In this document: positions 6,000 to 14,031 of the stretch, in pieces | How the letters are laid out: every line of letters starts with the position of its first letter | How positions within the stretch are numbered: position 1 is the first letter of the stretch | Assembly (NCBI GenBank): GCA_947591565.1 | Contig: CANQDH010000012.1 | Location: forward strand, 1 to 14,707 | Direction of reading: 5' to 3' | DNA from: an uncultured Bacilli bacterium | GTDB lineage: Bacteria > Bacillota_I > Bacilli_A > RF39 > UBA660 | Length of the DNA stretch: 14,707 nt | Made by a program: the position numbers and the translations under genes | Notes under the pieces: generated by a model | The model's input: the letters and a program-made list of their open reading frames with translations, nothing else | What the model was told of the DNA's origin: nothing | Database searches by the model: none

Positions 6000-8393
6000 C
6001 TACTCACCTTCTTTTTTATATTTCATAGGGCTTAATATTGCTTCGACAATATCTTCTTGGTTTTGTGTATAACAAGCATACCAATTTCCATCTAAGCCAC
6101 ATGTTCCTGATTCAAATAAATTTCTATACGTCGTTATAAATTTACTTCGACAATATAATCCATTCGCATCACAAATTAAATCAAAATCATTATATGAATG
6201 TGTTTTATTATACTGCCTGATTTCCTTTATATCAGCTGGTGTTAAGGTTATGACATACATTGGTTCTTGATTATATACTTCATTATCTGAAACATTTCTA
6301 TTGTTTGTTATTAAGTCTGTATAACCTTTCCAGTTATATCCTTCTATTCTATTTGGAAAAGGATCTTTTAATGATATTGGTCTATATATTAAATTTAGTC
6401 CTGTTGTACATCCCTTTGGATCATCACATGTAAAGAATGGACAATCTGGATCATTTGGTTCACAAGGATTATCATCATCATCATCATTGTCGCCATCGTC
6501 ATCATCTAGGCACTTATCGTCATCTTGGCATTTAACATAACTAGATACTATGATTGGACATTTTACTTCGTTATTTTGTAATTGAAAAACTGATGAATTA
6601 GAATTTACTTTAGCTATTAAATCACCTTTCGTATCATTTTGAACTGTTATCGGTATAAAAAATTCAGTATATGTATAAACAAAATCTTGATTTACATCAA
6701 CAGTATGTGTATTGAATGGATCTCCTGAATTTTTATATATTGCATCATACTGATTAGCTATTTGTGGTGCATAACCATTTATATTCATTTGTTTATCAGT
6801 TGCAGTTAATAATTCTGATACTTTTAAAGTTTCACCTTGAAGATTATTTTCATTATAATTGTAAAGGTCATTATAACACCTAGTATATCTCTCAAATTCT
6901 GCTTTTTCTGTATCAGTTGCAATGCCTGCATCTATTTTATTTTTTAAGCATGTTGTGTAAATATTATAACTATTTAAATATCCAGTTTTATCAATACTTC
7001 TTTGAATTTGAATAATGCCTGAAAATAATAAATTCCAGTTAAAACCTTTACCAGCTACAAGGAGTTTGGCAAGTGTTCCATCATAAAATGTACGTAAATC
7101 ATCTACATTAATAGTACCATTAACACTTGCATAAATAGGTACACCTCCACACTGATTTTCAATAACATCTCCGGTTAGAGTTTTAGAACTGATAGTTGTT
7201 GTGTTATTACAAGTTAATTGATTATCACTCGGTTGTTCTCCAATTGGAGTTGGAGGAGTATAAATACATTCATTTGGTTTATATTTGCAAGAACCCAAAT
7301 TTAAATTAATTTTTCCATTTTCACAGCATGATACACATGCTTCTTCTGTAGTCATACCATTAGGTAAATCTGTATATTTCCATCCATTTTTAACTTCTGA
7401 TTTTTTACATAATGTTTCGCATGGATCTTCAGGTATATAAGATATTTTACCACCATCAGAAAAATAAGCCGTATTAACAATTGCATTATAGCACCAAGGC
7501 CTAATATCTTGATTATGACATAATCCAAACAAATAAGAACTTCCAACATGTGTTGATATGCCAATCCCGTTTACGCCAACAGGATCAGCCGTTTTCAATT
7601 CTTTAAAATCTTTTCCATCTACAAATTGATTATAAGTTACACCAAAAGTATCATTTATGTTTTGTGTTTCATTAAAAAATCTATCAATAGCAACATATTT
7701 AGCGTCTGACTTATTTTCCCACATTACCATTCCGCCACTAAATCTTACAACAAATAAATTACCATATTGTTTTAAATCTTGAGTTGCCTGCCTTAATGCA
7801 TCATCAACATTACTATAGTTCTGATAAGGTGCACCTGGTCTACTATAATATAACCAAGTTGTCCATTTTGTTTTATTTATAGAATCGTTTATATCAAAAG
7901 ATGAAAACAAACCTTCTTTACACCCAGTCTCTTTTGCATTATCACACAACACATTTCCCCACTTTTCCTTATTGTGGACTTCTGGTGTTACTCCACCATA
8001 TGTATCATCATATGGCCTTTCAAGTCCAAGAACTTCTTTCATATCTATATCATAAATTACATTAGCATATGGACTATTACCAGTATGTCTGGATGAACTA
8101 TTACCATTTGCATACTGAGTTCTCTTTCTTGTTCCAAAATCATAATAATATGTATAAGAATTTTTTCTAACATCATATACCTCAATTACAATATATGTTG
8201 CTGGATTATTTTCAGATGCATAAGTACAGATAGAAGAGTTCTTGCATCCATAAAAGTCACCAGGTATAACTTGACCACCCGGAGTAACTTCCGAATCTGA
8301 CCAAATATCTTCTCCTCTAACTTTACCTATACCTATAAAACTAGATATAGCAAGCATAAGTGCAACTGCTATTATATTAATTTTTCTTTTCAT
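6000..8393 (-). CDS. Large secreted Cys- and Asp-rich protein, paralogue B (797 aa)
   Basis: I do not recognise a named family. The protein opens with a basic stretch and a hydrophobic segment (about 6-20) ending in FIGIGKVRG, so it is exported. It contains 28 cysteines, an even number. Several fall in a compact module at about 327-377 (C-x3-C, then C-x2-CC, then further Cys). At about 618-660 comes CQDDDKC followed by a near-continuous Asp run and the NDPDCPFFTCDDPKGCTTG segment, and then a conserved C-terminal domain (about 662-790). It is a clear paralogue of the 872-aa protein, sharing VIEVYD, VAGKGFNW, CPIIVSSYVKCQDDDKC, LIYRPISLKDPFPNR, THSYNDF and a WYACY near the end. There is no C-terminal anchor or LPxTG motif. 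By context it could be a surface adhesin or a pilus-borne subunit, and the acidic region could bind calcium. It abuts the 135-aa gene with no gap. Confidence 0.8.
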   Translation of the reverse strand: MKRKINIIAVALMLAISSFIGIGKVRGEDIWSDSEVTPGGQVIPGDFYGCKNSSICTYASENNPATYIVIEVYDVRKNSYTYYYDFGTRKRTQYANGNSSSRHTGNSPYANVIYDIDMKEVLGLERPYDDTYGGVTPEVHNKEKWGNVLCDNAKETGCKEGLFSSFDINDSINKTKWTTWLYYSRPGAPYQNYSNVDDALRQATQDLKQYGNLFVVRFSGGMVMWENKSDAKYVAIDRFFNETQNINDTFGVTYNQFVDGKDFKELKTADPVGVNGIGISTHVGSSYLFGLCHNQDIRPWCYNAIVNTAYFSDGGKISYIPEDPCETLCKKSEVKNGWKYTDLPNGMTTEEACVSCCENGKINLNLGSCKYKPNECIYTPPTPIGEQPSDNQLTCNNTTTISSKTLTGDVIENQCGGVPIYASVNGTINVDDLRTFYDGTLAKLLVAGKGFNWNLLFSGIIQIQRSIDKTGYLNSYNIYTTCLKNKIDAGIATDTEKAEFERYTRCYNDLYNYNENNLQGETLKVSELLTATDKQMNINGYAPQIANQYDAIYKNSGDPFNTHTVDVNQDFVYTYTEFFIPITVQNDTKGDLIAKVNSNSSVFQLQNNEVKCPIIVSSYVKCQDDDKCLDDDDGDNDDDDDNPCEPNDPDCPFFTCDDPKGCTTGLNLIYRPISLKDPFPNRIEGYNWKGYTDLITNNRNVSDNEVYNQEPMYVITLTPADIKEIRQYNKTHSYNDFDLICDANGLYCRSKFITTYRNLFESGTCGLDGNWYACYTQNQEDIVEAILSPMKYKKEGE
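6430..6532 (-). repeat. Asp-codon (GAY) tract in paralogue B
   Basis: This is a low-complexity run of GAT/GAC codons encoding CQDDDKC plus a run broken by single Gly, Asn and Cys residues. The two larger runs are four and five Asp codons. The CQDDDK-C unit is also found twice in the 872-aa gene. It is shorter than the matching region there. Confidence 0.8.
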
Positions 8394-8406
8394 ATATTCA
8401 CCTTCT

Positions 8407-11025
8407 TTACCATTTCATAGGATTTAATATTTTTTTAGTAGCTTCTTTTTGGTCTTGACTATAACAAGCATACCAGTCATTATTATTTACACAATTACCT
8501 AATTCAAACATATATGAGTAATCAGCGTTTCTTCTTATAAAATCACTTGTACACTCTAATCCATCTGAATTACATCTTAAATTAAAATCATTGTATGAAT
8601 GTGTTCTATTGTACTGTCTTATACTCCTTATATCAGTTGGTGTTAAGGTTATGACATACATTGGTTCTTTTTGATATATTTCATTATCATTTGCACCTCT
8701 ACTCTTTGTGATAAATATTTCTTTATATGTTTTTCCATTATACGTACCTTCCCAGTTATATCCTTGTGTTCTATTTGGAAAAGGATCTTTTAATGATACT
8801 GGTCTATATATTAAATTTAATCCTGTTGTACATCCATTTGGATCATCGCATGTAAAGAAAGGACAATCTGGGTCATTTGGAACACAAAAAGGAATATTAT
8901 CATCATCTTGGCACTTATCATCATCTTGACATTGAAAAAAATCACAATTTGGATCATTTGGATCGCAAGGAACATCATCATCATCGTCGCCACCACCACC
9001 AGGTGGAGTATCATCGTCGTCATCGCCATAACGATTATCATCATCGTCGTCATCATAATGGTCATCATCATCAGTACACTTATCATCATCTTGGCAGTCA
9101 ACATAACTAGATATTAAGATTGGACATTCAATAGATATTTGTCCTTTTTCACTATTTCTAAGATACTGATTATCTATTGTTGCACTAAGTGAAAGTATAC
9201 CACGAGTTCTATTAGGTATTGTAATAGGTACAAAGAAATCCAATTTCTGTTTTATAAAGCTTTTAATATCATCATAGTTACTAAATGGATCTGCAAAGTT
9301 CTTAGGGATAAGTTTTATATCTCCAGCTTCTTGCCCAATATTATAGCCAACTGCATCAAAATGTTTTTTATTTATTTGAATATTATCATTAGTAATACGT
9401 ATAGCTACAGATGTTGGATTATTAAAGAAATTTTGAATTTTTGTATTGCAACTTCTTATTGTTGTAAGTTCTGCATCCTTTGTTAAAAGATTTGTAAGTG
9501 TATTTATTTGAGTTTGATATTTATTATAAGCATCACCTGAAACATTTTTTTGCTGATTTTTTAACTCAGTTATTGTTGAATTGATTTGTGTATTTCTGTT
9601 AATAACACAATTTAGATATTGATTATATTTATTTTTTATACTTGGATCTACATAACTATTTGATGAAAGTGTTCCATCAAAAGTTGTATCCCAGTTAAAA
9701 CCTTTACCAGCTACTGCAAAAGGATTACTGACAAGGCGGCCGTTATTATTAAGTAAAGTTATAGAGCCATCTGGAATTTCAATACTTCCAACTATATGAC
9801 TATATATAGGAATTCCATCGCAGATAGTAGCACCATTATTTTCATAAAAATTAATATTATATGTGCCTCCACATTTTACTGAGCCATATGTTGACTCAGG
9901 TGGTAAACTGCTTGGTTTTAAACATGTTGGAATATTTGAACATTTATCACTTGTTTCATCAAGTACATATTGCCCACCCACATTAGTGCAACATTTGTTA
10001 CATTCAGTAGCACTTCCATACTTTGCAATGCCATCAGTACTACAATAATTTGCACAATTGATTGTTGGATCTATCTTATTTCCTCCGTCAGTAAACCAAT
10101 AAGCATTATCTAAAAAACCAGAATCATGTACACTATCGTATGAACACAAAGCCTTTACTGATGAGCCATCTGTACATATGCTATATATTGGATTACGAGT
10201 AGAATAAAGTTTTAACGGTTTTATAAATGTAGCTTGATCAAATACATCAGTATTTATTGGTCCTTCTGTATTAAATAATCTATCTGTTGCTACGTAATGT
10301 TCCATGTGGATTTGATTAACTTCAGGCTTTATCTGTGTCATCTTAGATATCAATATACCAGCACTTATTCTTACAACATATAAGCCGTTTTTACCAGCGG
10401 CTTTTAGTGCGGCCGTAGCTGAGTTTGTACACTCATTTTCTTTTAAGCAATCATATTTTCCTCCAGCTCTGCCTCCATGTGCTTCATTTAAATAAAGCCA
10501 CTTATTAAACGCTGTGTTGTTAATTTCAGAGCCAGCAGAAGCCGTTGGTTTCCCATCATTTGAAATTGCAAAATTACTTACATAATTATCCCATTTTGAC
10601 CAAGACAAGTCAGGCTTATTTCTATTAAAATCACTTCCAAGCAATATTTTTAAATCAATTCGTTCAGCATTATTAACGTTGTTTCCATATGCATGTGGGG
10701 TAAAAGATAAATCAGATAGTATAGCAGTAGTAACATTTCCATAATTAAAATCATAATAATACATTTTGCTTTTAGTTTGTATATCATAGACTTCTATTAC
10801 ATAATAATGTCTTGAGGCAGTAGTTATATTAATTTGGCAATATAAATAAGTACTATTACAATCTTTTAGAGATGGACTAGTAACCTCAGTTGAAATTCCA
10901 CCACCATTAGAACAAACAGGGTCGCTTGGATTGCATACCATTACTCCCCTAACTTTACCTAATCCTATAAAGTTAGATATAGCAAATATAAATATAAAAA
11001 TAACAATTTTTAAATGATTTTTCAT
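8407..11025 (-). CDS. Large secreted Cys- and Asp-rich protein, paralogue A (872 aa)
   Basis: This is the largest protein of the window and is of unrecognised family. The N-terminal hydrophobic segment (about 6-20) is followed by FIGLGKVRG, nearly identical to the paralogue, so export is expected. It has 34 cysteines, again an even number. A Cys module lies at about 316-372 (NCANYC, CNKCC, DKC, PTC), then a region with little Cys and a predicted helical stretch (about 465-530). A strongly acidic region at about 641-725 holds two CQDDDKC units, runs of up to six Asp, a PPGGGG break and two PNDPxC repeats. A C-terminal domain is shared with the 797-aa protein. No transmembrane anchor or sortase motif is visible at the end (NPMKW). 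Its ribosome-binding site AGGTGG overlaps the stop of the upstream gene. It is probably extracellular and disulfide-bonded, with an adhesin or ion-binding role possible but unproven. Confidence 0.8.
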   Translation of the reverse strand: MKNHLKIVIFIFIFAISNFIGLGKVRGVMVCNPSDPVCSNGGGISTEVTSPSLKDCNSTYLYCQINITTASRHYYVIEVYDIQTKSKMYYYDFNYGNVTTAILSDLSFTPHAYGNNVNNAERIDLKILLGSDFNRNKPDLSWSKWDNYVSNFAISNDGKPTASAGSEINNTAFNKWLYLNEAHGGRAGGKYDCLKENECTNSATAALKAAGKNGLYVVRISAGILISKMTQIKPEVNQIHMEHYVATDRLFNTEGPINTDVFDQATFIKPLKLYSTRNPIYSICTDGSSVKALCSYDSVHDSGFLDNAYWFTDGGNKIDPTINCANYCSTDGIAKYGSATECNKCCTNVGGQYVLDETSDKCSNIPTCLKPSSLPPESTYGSVKCGGTYNINFYENNGATICDGIPIYSHIVGSIEIPDGSITLLNNNGRLVSNPFAVAGKGFNWDTTFDGTLSSNSYVDPSIKNKYNQYLNCVINRNTQINSTITELKNQQKNVSGDAYNKYQTQINTLTNLLTKDAELTTIRSCNTKIQNFFNNPTSVAIRITNDNIQINKKHFDAVGYNIGQEAGDIKLIPKNFADPFSNYDDIKSFIKQKLDFFVPITIPNRTRGILSLSATIDNQYLRNSEKGQISIECPILISSYVDCQDDDKCTDDDDHYDDDDDDNRYGDDDDDTPPGGGGDDDDDVPCDPNDPNCDFFQCQDDDKCQDDDNIPFCVPNDPDCPFFTCDDPNGCTTGLNLIYRPVSLKDPFPNRTQGYNWEGTYNGKTYKEIFITKSRGANDNEIYQKEPMYVITLTPTDIRSIRQYNRTHSYNDFNLRCNSDGLECTSDFIRRNADYSYMFELGNCVNNNDWYACYSQDQKEATKKILNPMKW
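8890..9105 (-). repeat. GAY trinucleotide low-complexity tract in paralogue A
   Basis: Over about 200 bp the minus strand is dominated by GAT and GAC codons, seen on the plus strand as runs of atc and gtc. It includes three copies of a CARGAYGAYGAY-like unit and two copies of a CDPNDPNC-type unit. Synonymous mixing of GAT and GAC breaks perfect repeats. The frame is preserved throughout, so copy-number change in steps of three would alter the Asp run without disrupting the protein. Confidence 0.8.
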
Positions 11026-11033
11026 TTAACCAC

Positions 11034-11684
11034 CTACAATTTATTTTTCTTATTTTGTATATTCCATATAATAATTAATATTATGAAAATAATTATTAAA
11101 CCAATTAATAATGGCCAGTAATATTTATGGTAAAACTCTAAAAAATCAAATATATTATTATCTACAACAGGATTATCATTTGGTTTAACTGTATTTTGTT
11201 TTATATATTCATTTACTTTAGCCGTAAACTGTTCATAATTTAAATCATTTTGAACCCATTTTTGACATAAAGAATAATTTTTAGCTTTTTCACATATCGG
11301 ATCATCATAATACTTATTATAATATGGAGTATTAATAGTAATAGTTCTTATCTTTTCAGAACTACAATTACCAGTACCATATATAGAAAACATATATGAT
11401 CTTCCTGATGATAAACTGTTAATTTCAATTTCACCAGTAGTTTCATTACTACCAGTATAATTATAATACTGAAATGAAATAGGGTCAAAAAGCGATACTC
11501 CTGTTGTTAAACCCGTAAATGTAGCCTTAAAATAAACATTATCAGCAATGGGTACTTCCTCTAATGTATATGTTATATTATTCGCAAATTTTTGAAGTCT
11601 ATCTTTTTCTTCTCCTATACATGCAGCACTAATTATAGTTGGAAATATCATCAAGCAAATTAAAATATATATAAACCTTTTCAT
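11034..11684 (-). CDS. Single-pass surface protein with signal peptide and C-terminal anchor (216 aa)
   Basis: The N-terminus is a classic signal peptide (MKRF, hydrophobic core, cleavage likely after ISA or ISAA), giving a mature protein starting near AACIGEEKDRL. The outside part (about 25-125) looks like one beta-sandwich domain of fibronectin-III or Ig type: alternating strands, NSLSSGRSYMFSIYGTGNC, then TITINTPYYN. A helical stretch follows (CEKAKNYSLCQKW, then NYEQFTAKVNEYI). It ends with a membrane helix (about 190-210) and a basic tail (KNKKNKL), the stop-transfer pattern of a type I membrane protein. The ATG follows AAGGAGAAGG. It lies 8 nt before the 872-aa secreted protein, so it may anchor, escort or assemble that protein at the membrane. 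I do not recognise the family. Confidence 0.75.
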   Translation of the reverse strand: MKRFIYILICLMIFPTIISAACIGEEKDRLQKFANNITYTLEEVPIADNVYFKATFTGLTTGVSLFDPISFQYYNYTGSNETTGEIEINSLSSGRSYMFSIYGTGNCSSEKIRTITINTPYYNKYYDDPICEKAKNYSLCQKWVQNDLNYEQFTAKVNEYIKQNTVKPNDNPVVDNNIFDFLEFYHKYYWPLLIGLIIIFIILIIIWNIQNKKNKL

Positions 11685-11728
11685 ACCTTCTCCTTCATTT
11701 TAGCACAACAAATGTTATAAAACAATAA

Positions 11729-11758
11729 TTTTAAGTAAATTATGTCAAAAATTGTCAA
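11729..11758 (-). promoter_or_regulatory. Possible weak promoter in the 74-bp gap
   Basis: The gap between the 523-aa and 216-aa genes holds two TTGACA hexamers in direct repeat (11758-11753 and 11748-11743), 10 bp apart. The best -10 candidates are poor: TTAAAA at 18 bp from the first hexamer, or TAAAAT at 19 bp. A further TGC-TAAAAT close to the ribosome-binding site would leave almost no leader. I see no terminator hairpin in this gap, so the genes are probably still cotranscribed. Confidence 0.3.
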
Positions 11759-13330
11759 TTAATAAATTTTATAACTATATAAGGTATCTCTTATTTTAAA
11801 TTCAATAGCAATATCATCAGCATCTTTTACTTCATCATATACTTCAAGATAATAGACATCATTTAATTTCGTTTTAGCTGGTTTAACTTGTTTGAAATTC
11901 GTACTTTTTTTGGTCATACCATCTTTAGTATAAACCAAAGTACCAAATTTAATTACAAAATCAGCAAAATCAGAAACATTCATATTACTTTTGATGATAT
12001 TTATATTGCCATTTATTTTTAATATGGTTGTATCATAATTATTTTTATAATCTGGGACAATATATTCATATGAATTATAACATTCATTATTTGTTACACA
12101 GAATTTATAATCGACTTTAAATTTATCAGAAAATTCATAATTATTTATAATTAATGTTCCACTTTCAATTAAATCAGTTTTAAAAATAAGAGTATCGCCT
12201 AAATTACTTGTAAATGTCTTATCTATAGTATCTATATTTTGAGGTTTAATAACAAATTTAACATTTTGATTATTTACTGTTCCATATTGTAAATACATTG
12301 TTTTATTAGCATATTCAGTTGGCACTTCAAAAACAAGTAAGTAAGTAGTAAATTCATTTGGTATGATTTGGTCTTTATATACTGTACCAAAATCAATTAG
12401 TTGATCTTGATAGTTGGAAATATGATAATATGAATGATTATCAATGGTAAGTGCAAATCTAGCTGTATTTAATTTTTGTTTACTAGCACCTGTTTTTATT
12501 TCAATTGGTATAATGACGAGTGAATTGTCAGTTATAACACTGCCTTGATAATCTTTGTTTGTCGTATAACTTGTTTTAGTTCCTATATCAAAGTTATCAA
12601 TATGTATAATTTTATTTTCTCTTGTTGCATTGTGATAAATATCAGCTTTAGAATATATAAAATAACTTACTATTCCGATAAAAAGAGCTGATATAAGCAA
12701 AATTATAAATTTATGTTCAAATATAAAGTATTTAAAATATCTTTTTCTTCTTTCAATATTTCTTTTAATTTTACTCGAATCAACATCTATATTTAGTTCA
12801 AATTCCTCATTATCAGTAACGTCAATATGCATTTTTTCTAAATCTTGACCAAACTGAAAACTTTTTATATCAAAACCAATTGATCTTACTAAAGTTAAAA
12901 TAGACGTAACAAGTTCCAATATAATAGCAATTAACAAAATATCTCTATATGCATAAATAGTTCTCGTATCAACTATTTGTATTTCACTTGTTTGTAAAAT
13001 ACCCGTAACTTTATATATAAGAAATAATATAAAAGTATTAACGATAAAGGTAAAAATATAAAGTTTTAATGATTTTTTCTTAAGTGATAATATAAAGAGC
13101 ATAATTAGTGAAAAGATGATGATGACAAAACCAACAATGTAAATTAATTTATTAAGTAATGCACCTGTTAAATCTTGACCAATAGCACCCATAGGATTAT
13201 TTGCATATTCGGAAAAAAAATGATACATAAAACTAAGTTTATATATTAGATAAACCTGTAATATCGTAAGAATAACATTAAATAATTTGAAATGTTTGAT
13301 GAAAAAAGCATATGGTTTTCTAAATATCAC
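11759..13330 (-). CDS. Five-span membrane protein with large extracellular beta-rich domain (523 aa)
   Basis: I do not recognise a named family for the whole protein. Four membrane helices lie in the first 150 residues (about 15-38, 60-83, 89-110, 129-150). A charged cytosolic loop (151-200) follows, ending in RNIERRKRYFK, then a fifth helix (about 207-227) and about 300 outside residues. Within these, about 262-350 (SLVIIPIEIKTGAS, RFALTIDNHSYYH, LLVFEVPTEYANK) follows the strand pattern of DUF4352-like, Ig-fold domains of Bacillota lipoproteins, though this is an eye-level resemblance. The start is GTG, chosen because AGGAGGG lies 6 nt upstream and a strong promoter lies just before it. As first gene of the run it might sense or regulate, or help build the envelope part of the machine. 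The link to pilus assembly is positional only. Confidence 0.75.
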   Translation of the reverse strand: MIFRKPYAFFIKHFKLFNVILTILQVYLIYKLSFMYHFFSEYANNPMGAIGQDLTGALLNKLIYIVGFVIIIFSLIMLFILSLKKKSLKLYIFTFIVNTFILFLIYKVTGILQTSEIQIVDTRTIYAYRDILLIAIILELVTSILTLVRSIGFDIKSFQFGQDLEKMHIDVTDNEEFELNIDVDSSKIKRNIERRKRYFKYFIFEHKFIILLISALFIGIVSYFIYSKADIYHNATRENKIIHIDNFDIGTKTSYTTNKDYQGSVITDNSLVIIPIEIKTGASKQKLNTARFALTIDNHSYYHISNYQDQLIDFGTVYKDQIIPNEFTTYLLVFEVPTEYANKTMYLQYGTVNNQNVKFVIKPQNIDTIDKTFTSNLGDTLIFKTDLIESGTLIINNYEFSDKFKVDYKFCVTNNECYNSYEYIVPDYKNNYDTTILKINGNINIIKSNMNVSDFADFVIKFGTLVYTKDGMTKKSTNFKQVKPAKTKLNDVYYLEVYDEVKDADDIAIEFKIRDTLYSYKIY

Positions 13331-13356
13331 AAAAATCCCTCCTATTATCTATTTTT

Positions 13357-13385
13357 AGTATAGCATAAATTTAGTCTTATTTCAA
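13357..13385 (-). promoter_or_regulatory. Strong sigma-A-type promoter of the pilus operon
   Basis: On the minus strand TTGAAA (13385-13380) and TATACT (13362-13357) are separated by exactly 17 bp, with TG one base before the -10 (extended -10). The start of transcription would be near 13350, about 20 nt before the GTG of the 523-aa gene, with the AGGAGGG site in the leader. The flank upstream (13386-13526) is extremely A+T-rich with many A and T runs, compatible with an UP-like element. I see no operator-like palindrome or riboswitch there. Confidence 0.8.
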
Positions 13386-13526
13386 ACAATAGATGAAAAT
13401 TTATGTTTAAAATGTTTATATTTAGTCATCAAAAAAATAATCAATTTTAAAATTTTATTTTTTTCTTAATTTTTATAAGATTGAATTTTTATTTTATGTT
13501 ACCTTTCTTGAAAAAATTATCAAATT

Positions 13527-13558
13527 ATAAGAAAAGATTAGTTATCATTTAACTAACC
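13527..13558 (-). terminator. Rho-independent terminator upstream of the operon
   Basis: A 9-bp stem (arms 13558-13550 and 13544-13536, loop of 5) is followed on the minus strand by TTTTCTTAT. One pair is G-U on the minus-strand RNA but A-C on the plus strand, so the hairpin favours minus-strand transcripts. It lies about 40 bp past the pseudogene stop and closes the transcription unit to the right, insulating the pilus operon promoter. Confidence 0.65.
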
Positions 13559-13598
13559 TCATTCAATTTTGATATTTGATATTTTGTCATATGTACAA

Positions 13599-14031
13599 TT
13601 ATGTCTTCATTAATTCTATTATTGTTTTGTTATTTTTTATAATTTCTCTTAATTTTGTTTTTCTATATTTTTTCAAATCATCAACATTTTCTATGGATAA
13701 TATAATTTTTGTAATTTACAAACTGTTTTATCAATTTCTATAACTTCAATATATTCATCATTTATTTCAGCAATCAGCATTGTATGTTTAATATTAGATA
13801 CTTTGTATATTTGATATCTAACTTTTAGACAAAGTATTTGACCTACTTTTAAATCTTTGAATATATTTTTAAGACTTCAATTAATCTTTTATATCTTTTC
13901 TTATATTCATCTATATTTTTCTAAATCCATTGCTGGAACATATATGTATCCTTGCTTAAAATTTGCCATTCTAGATACTCATGAGTTATTTTCATTAATT
14001 CTTGCATTACCTTCATAGAATTTTCTACCAT
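13599..14031 (-). pseudogene. Decayed small gene of about 140 codons, broken by frameshifts
   Basis: Four stretches of protein-like sequence run in the same order and direction but in changing frames. From ATG 14031, MVENSMKVMQELMK to ILSKDTY reads in one frame until a TAG at 13923-13921. The same frame resumes with KNIDEYKKRYKRLIEVLK. A second frame (13873-13694) reads FKDLKVGQILCLKVRYQ and on to EVIEIDKTVCKLQKLYY. A third (13691-13599) reads ENVDDLKKYRKTKLREII and ends in TAA. At least two frameshifts are needed, plus either a nonsense change or a compensating pair near 13921-13948 (where the alternative frame gives YVPAMDLEK). No Shine-Dalgarno site precedes the ATG, and the first frame is open further upstream, so the original start is uncertain. 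A terminator follows the stop. I do not recognise the ancestor, and a small toxin-antitoxin or accessory protein is only a guess. Confidence 0.6.

Noticed and set aside
7352..7564. Minus-strand frame of 70 residues inside the 797-aa gene
   Set aside because: It is an out-of-frame overlap with a coding region and has no own ribosome-binding site or neighbour logic.
8890..9105. CRISPR-like or tandem-repeat array
   Set aside because: The repeats are short, in-frame Asp codons within one long gene, with no constant repeat and unique-spacer structure.
8877..9117. Plus-strand open frames coding His-rich or Ile-rich peptides over the repeat tract
   Set aside because: They are the mirror of the GAY codons on the other strand (ATC, CAT and TCA read in other frames), lack a ribosome-binding site, and overlap a clearly coding gene.
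13386..13526. Riboswitch or small RNA in the A+T-rich stretch before the operon promoter
   Set aside because: It is made of A and T runs without a stable stem or any recognisable conserved core, and it lies upstream of the predicted transcription start.
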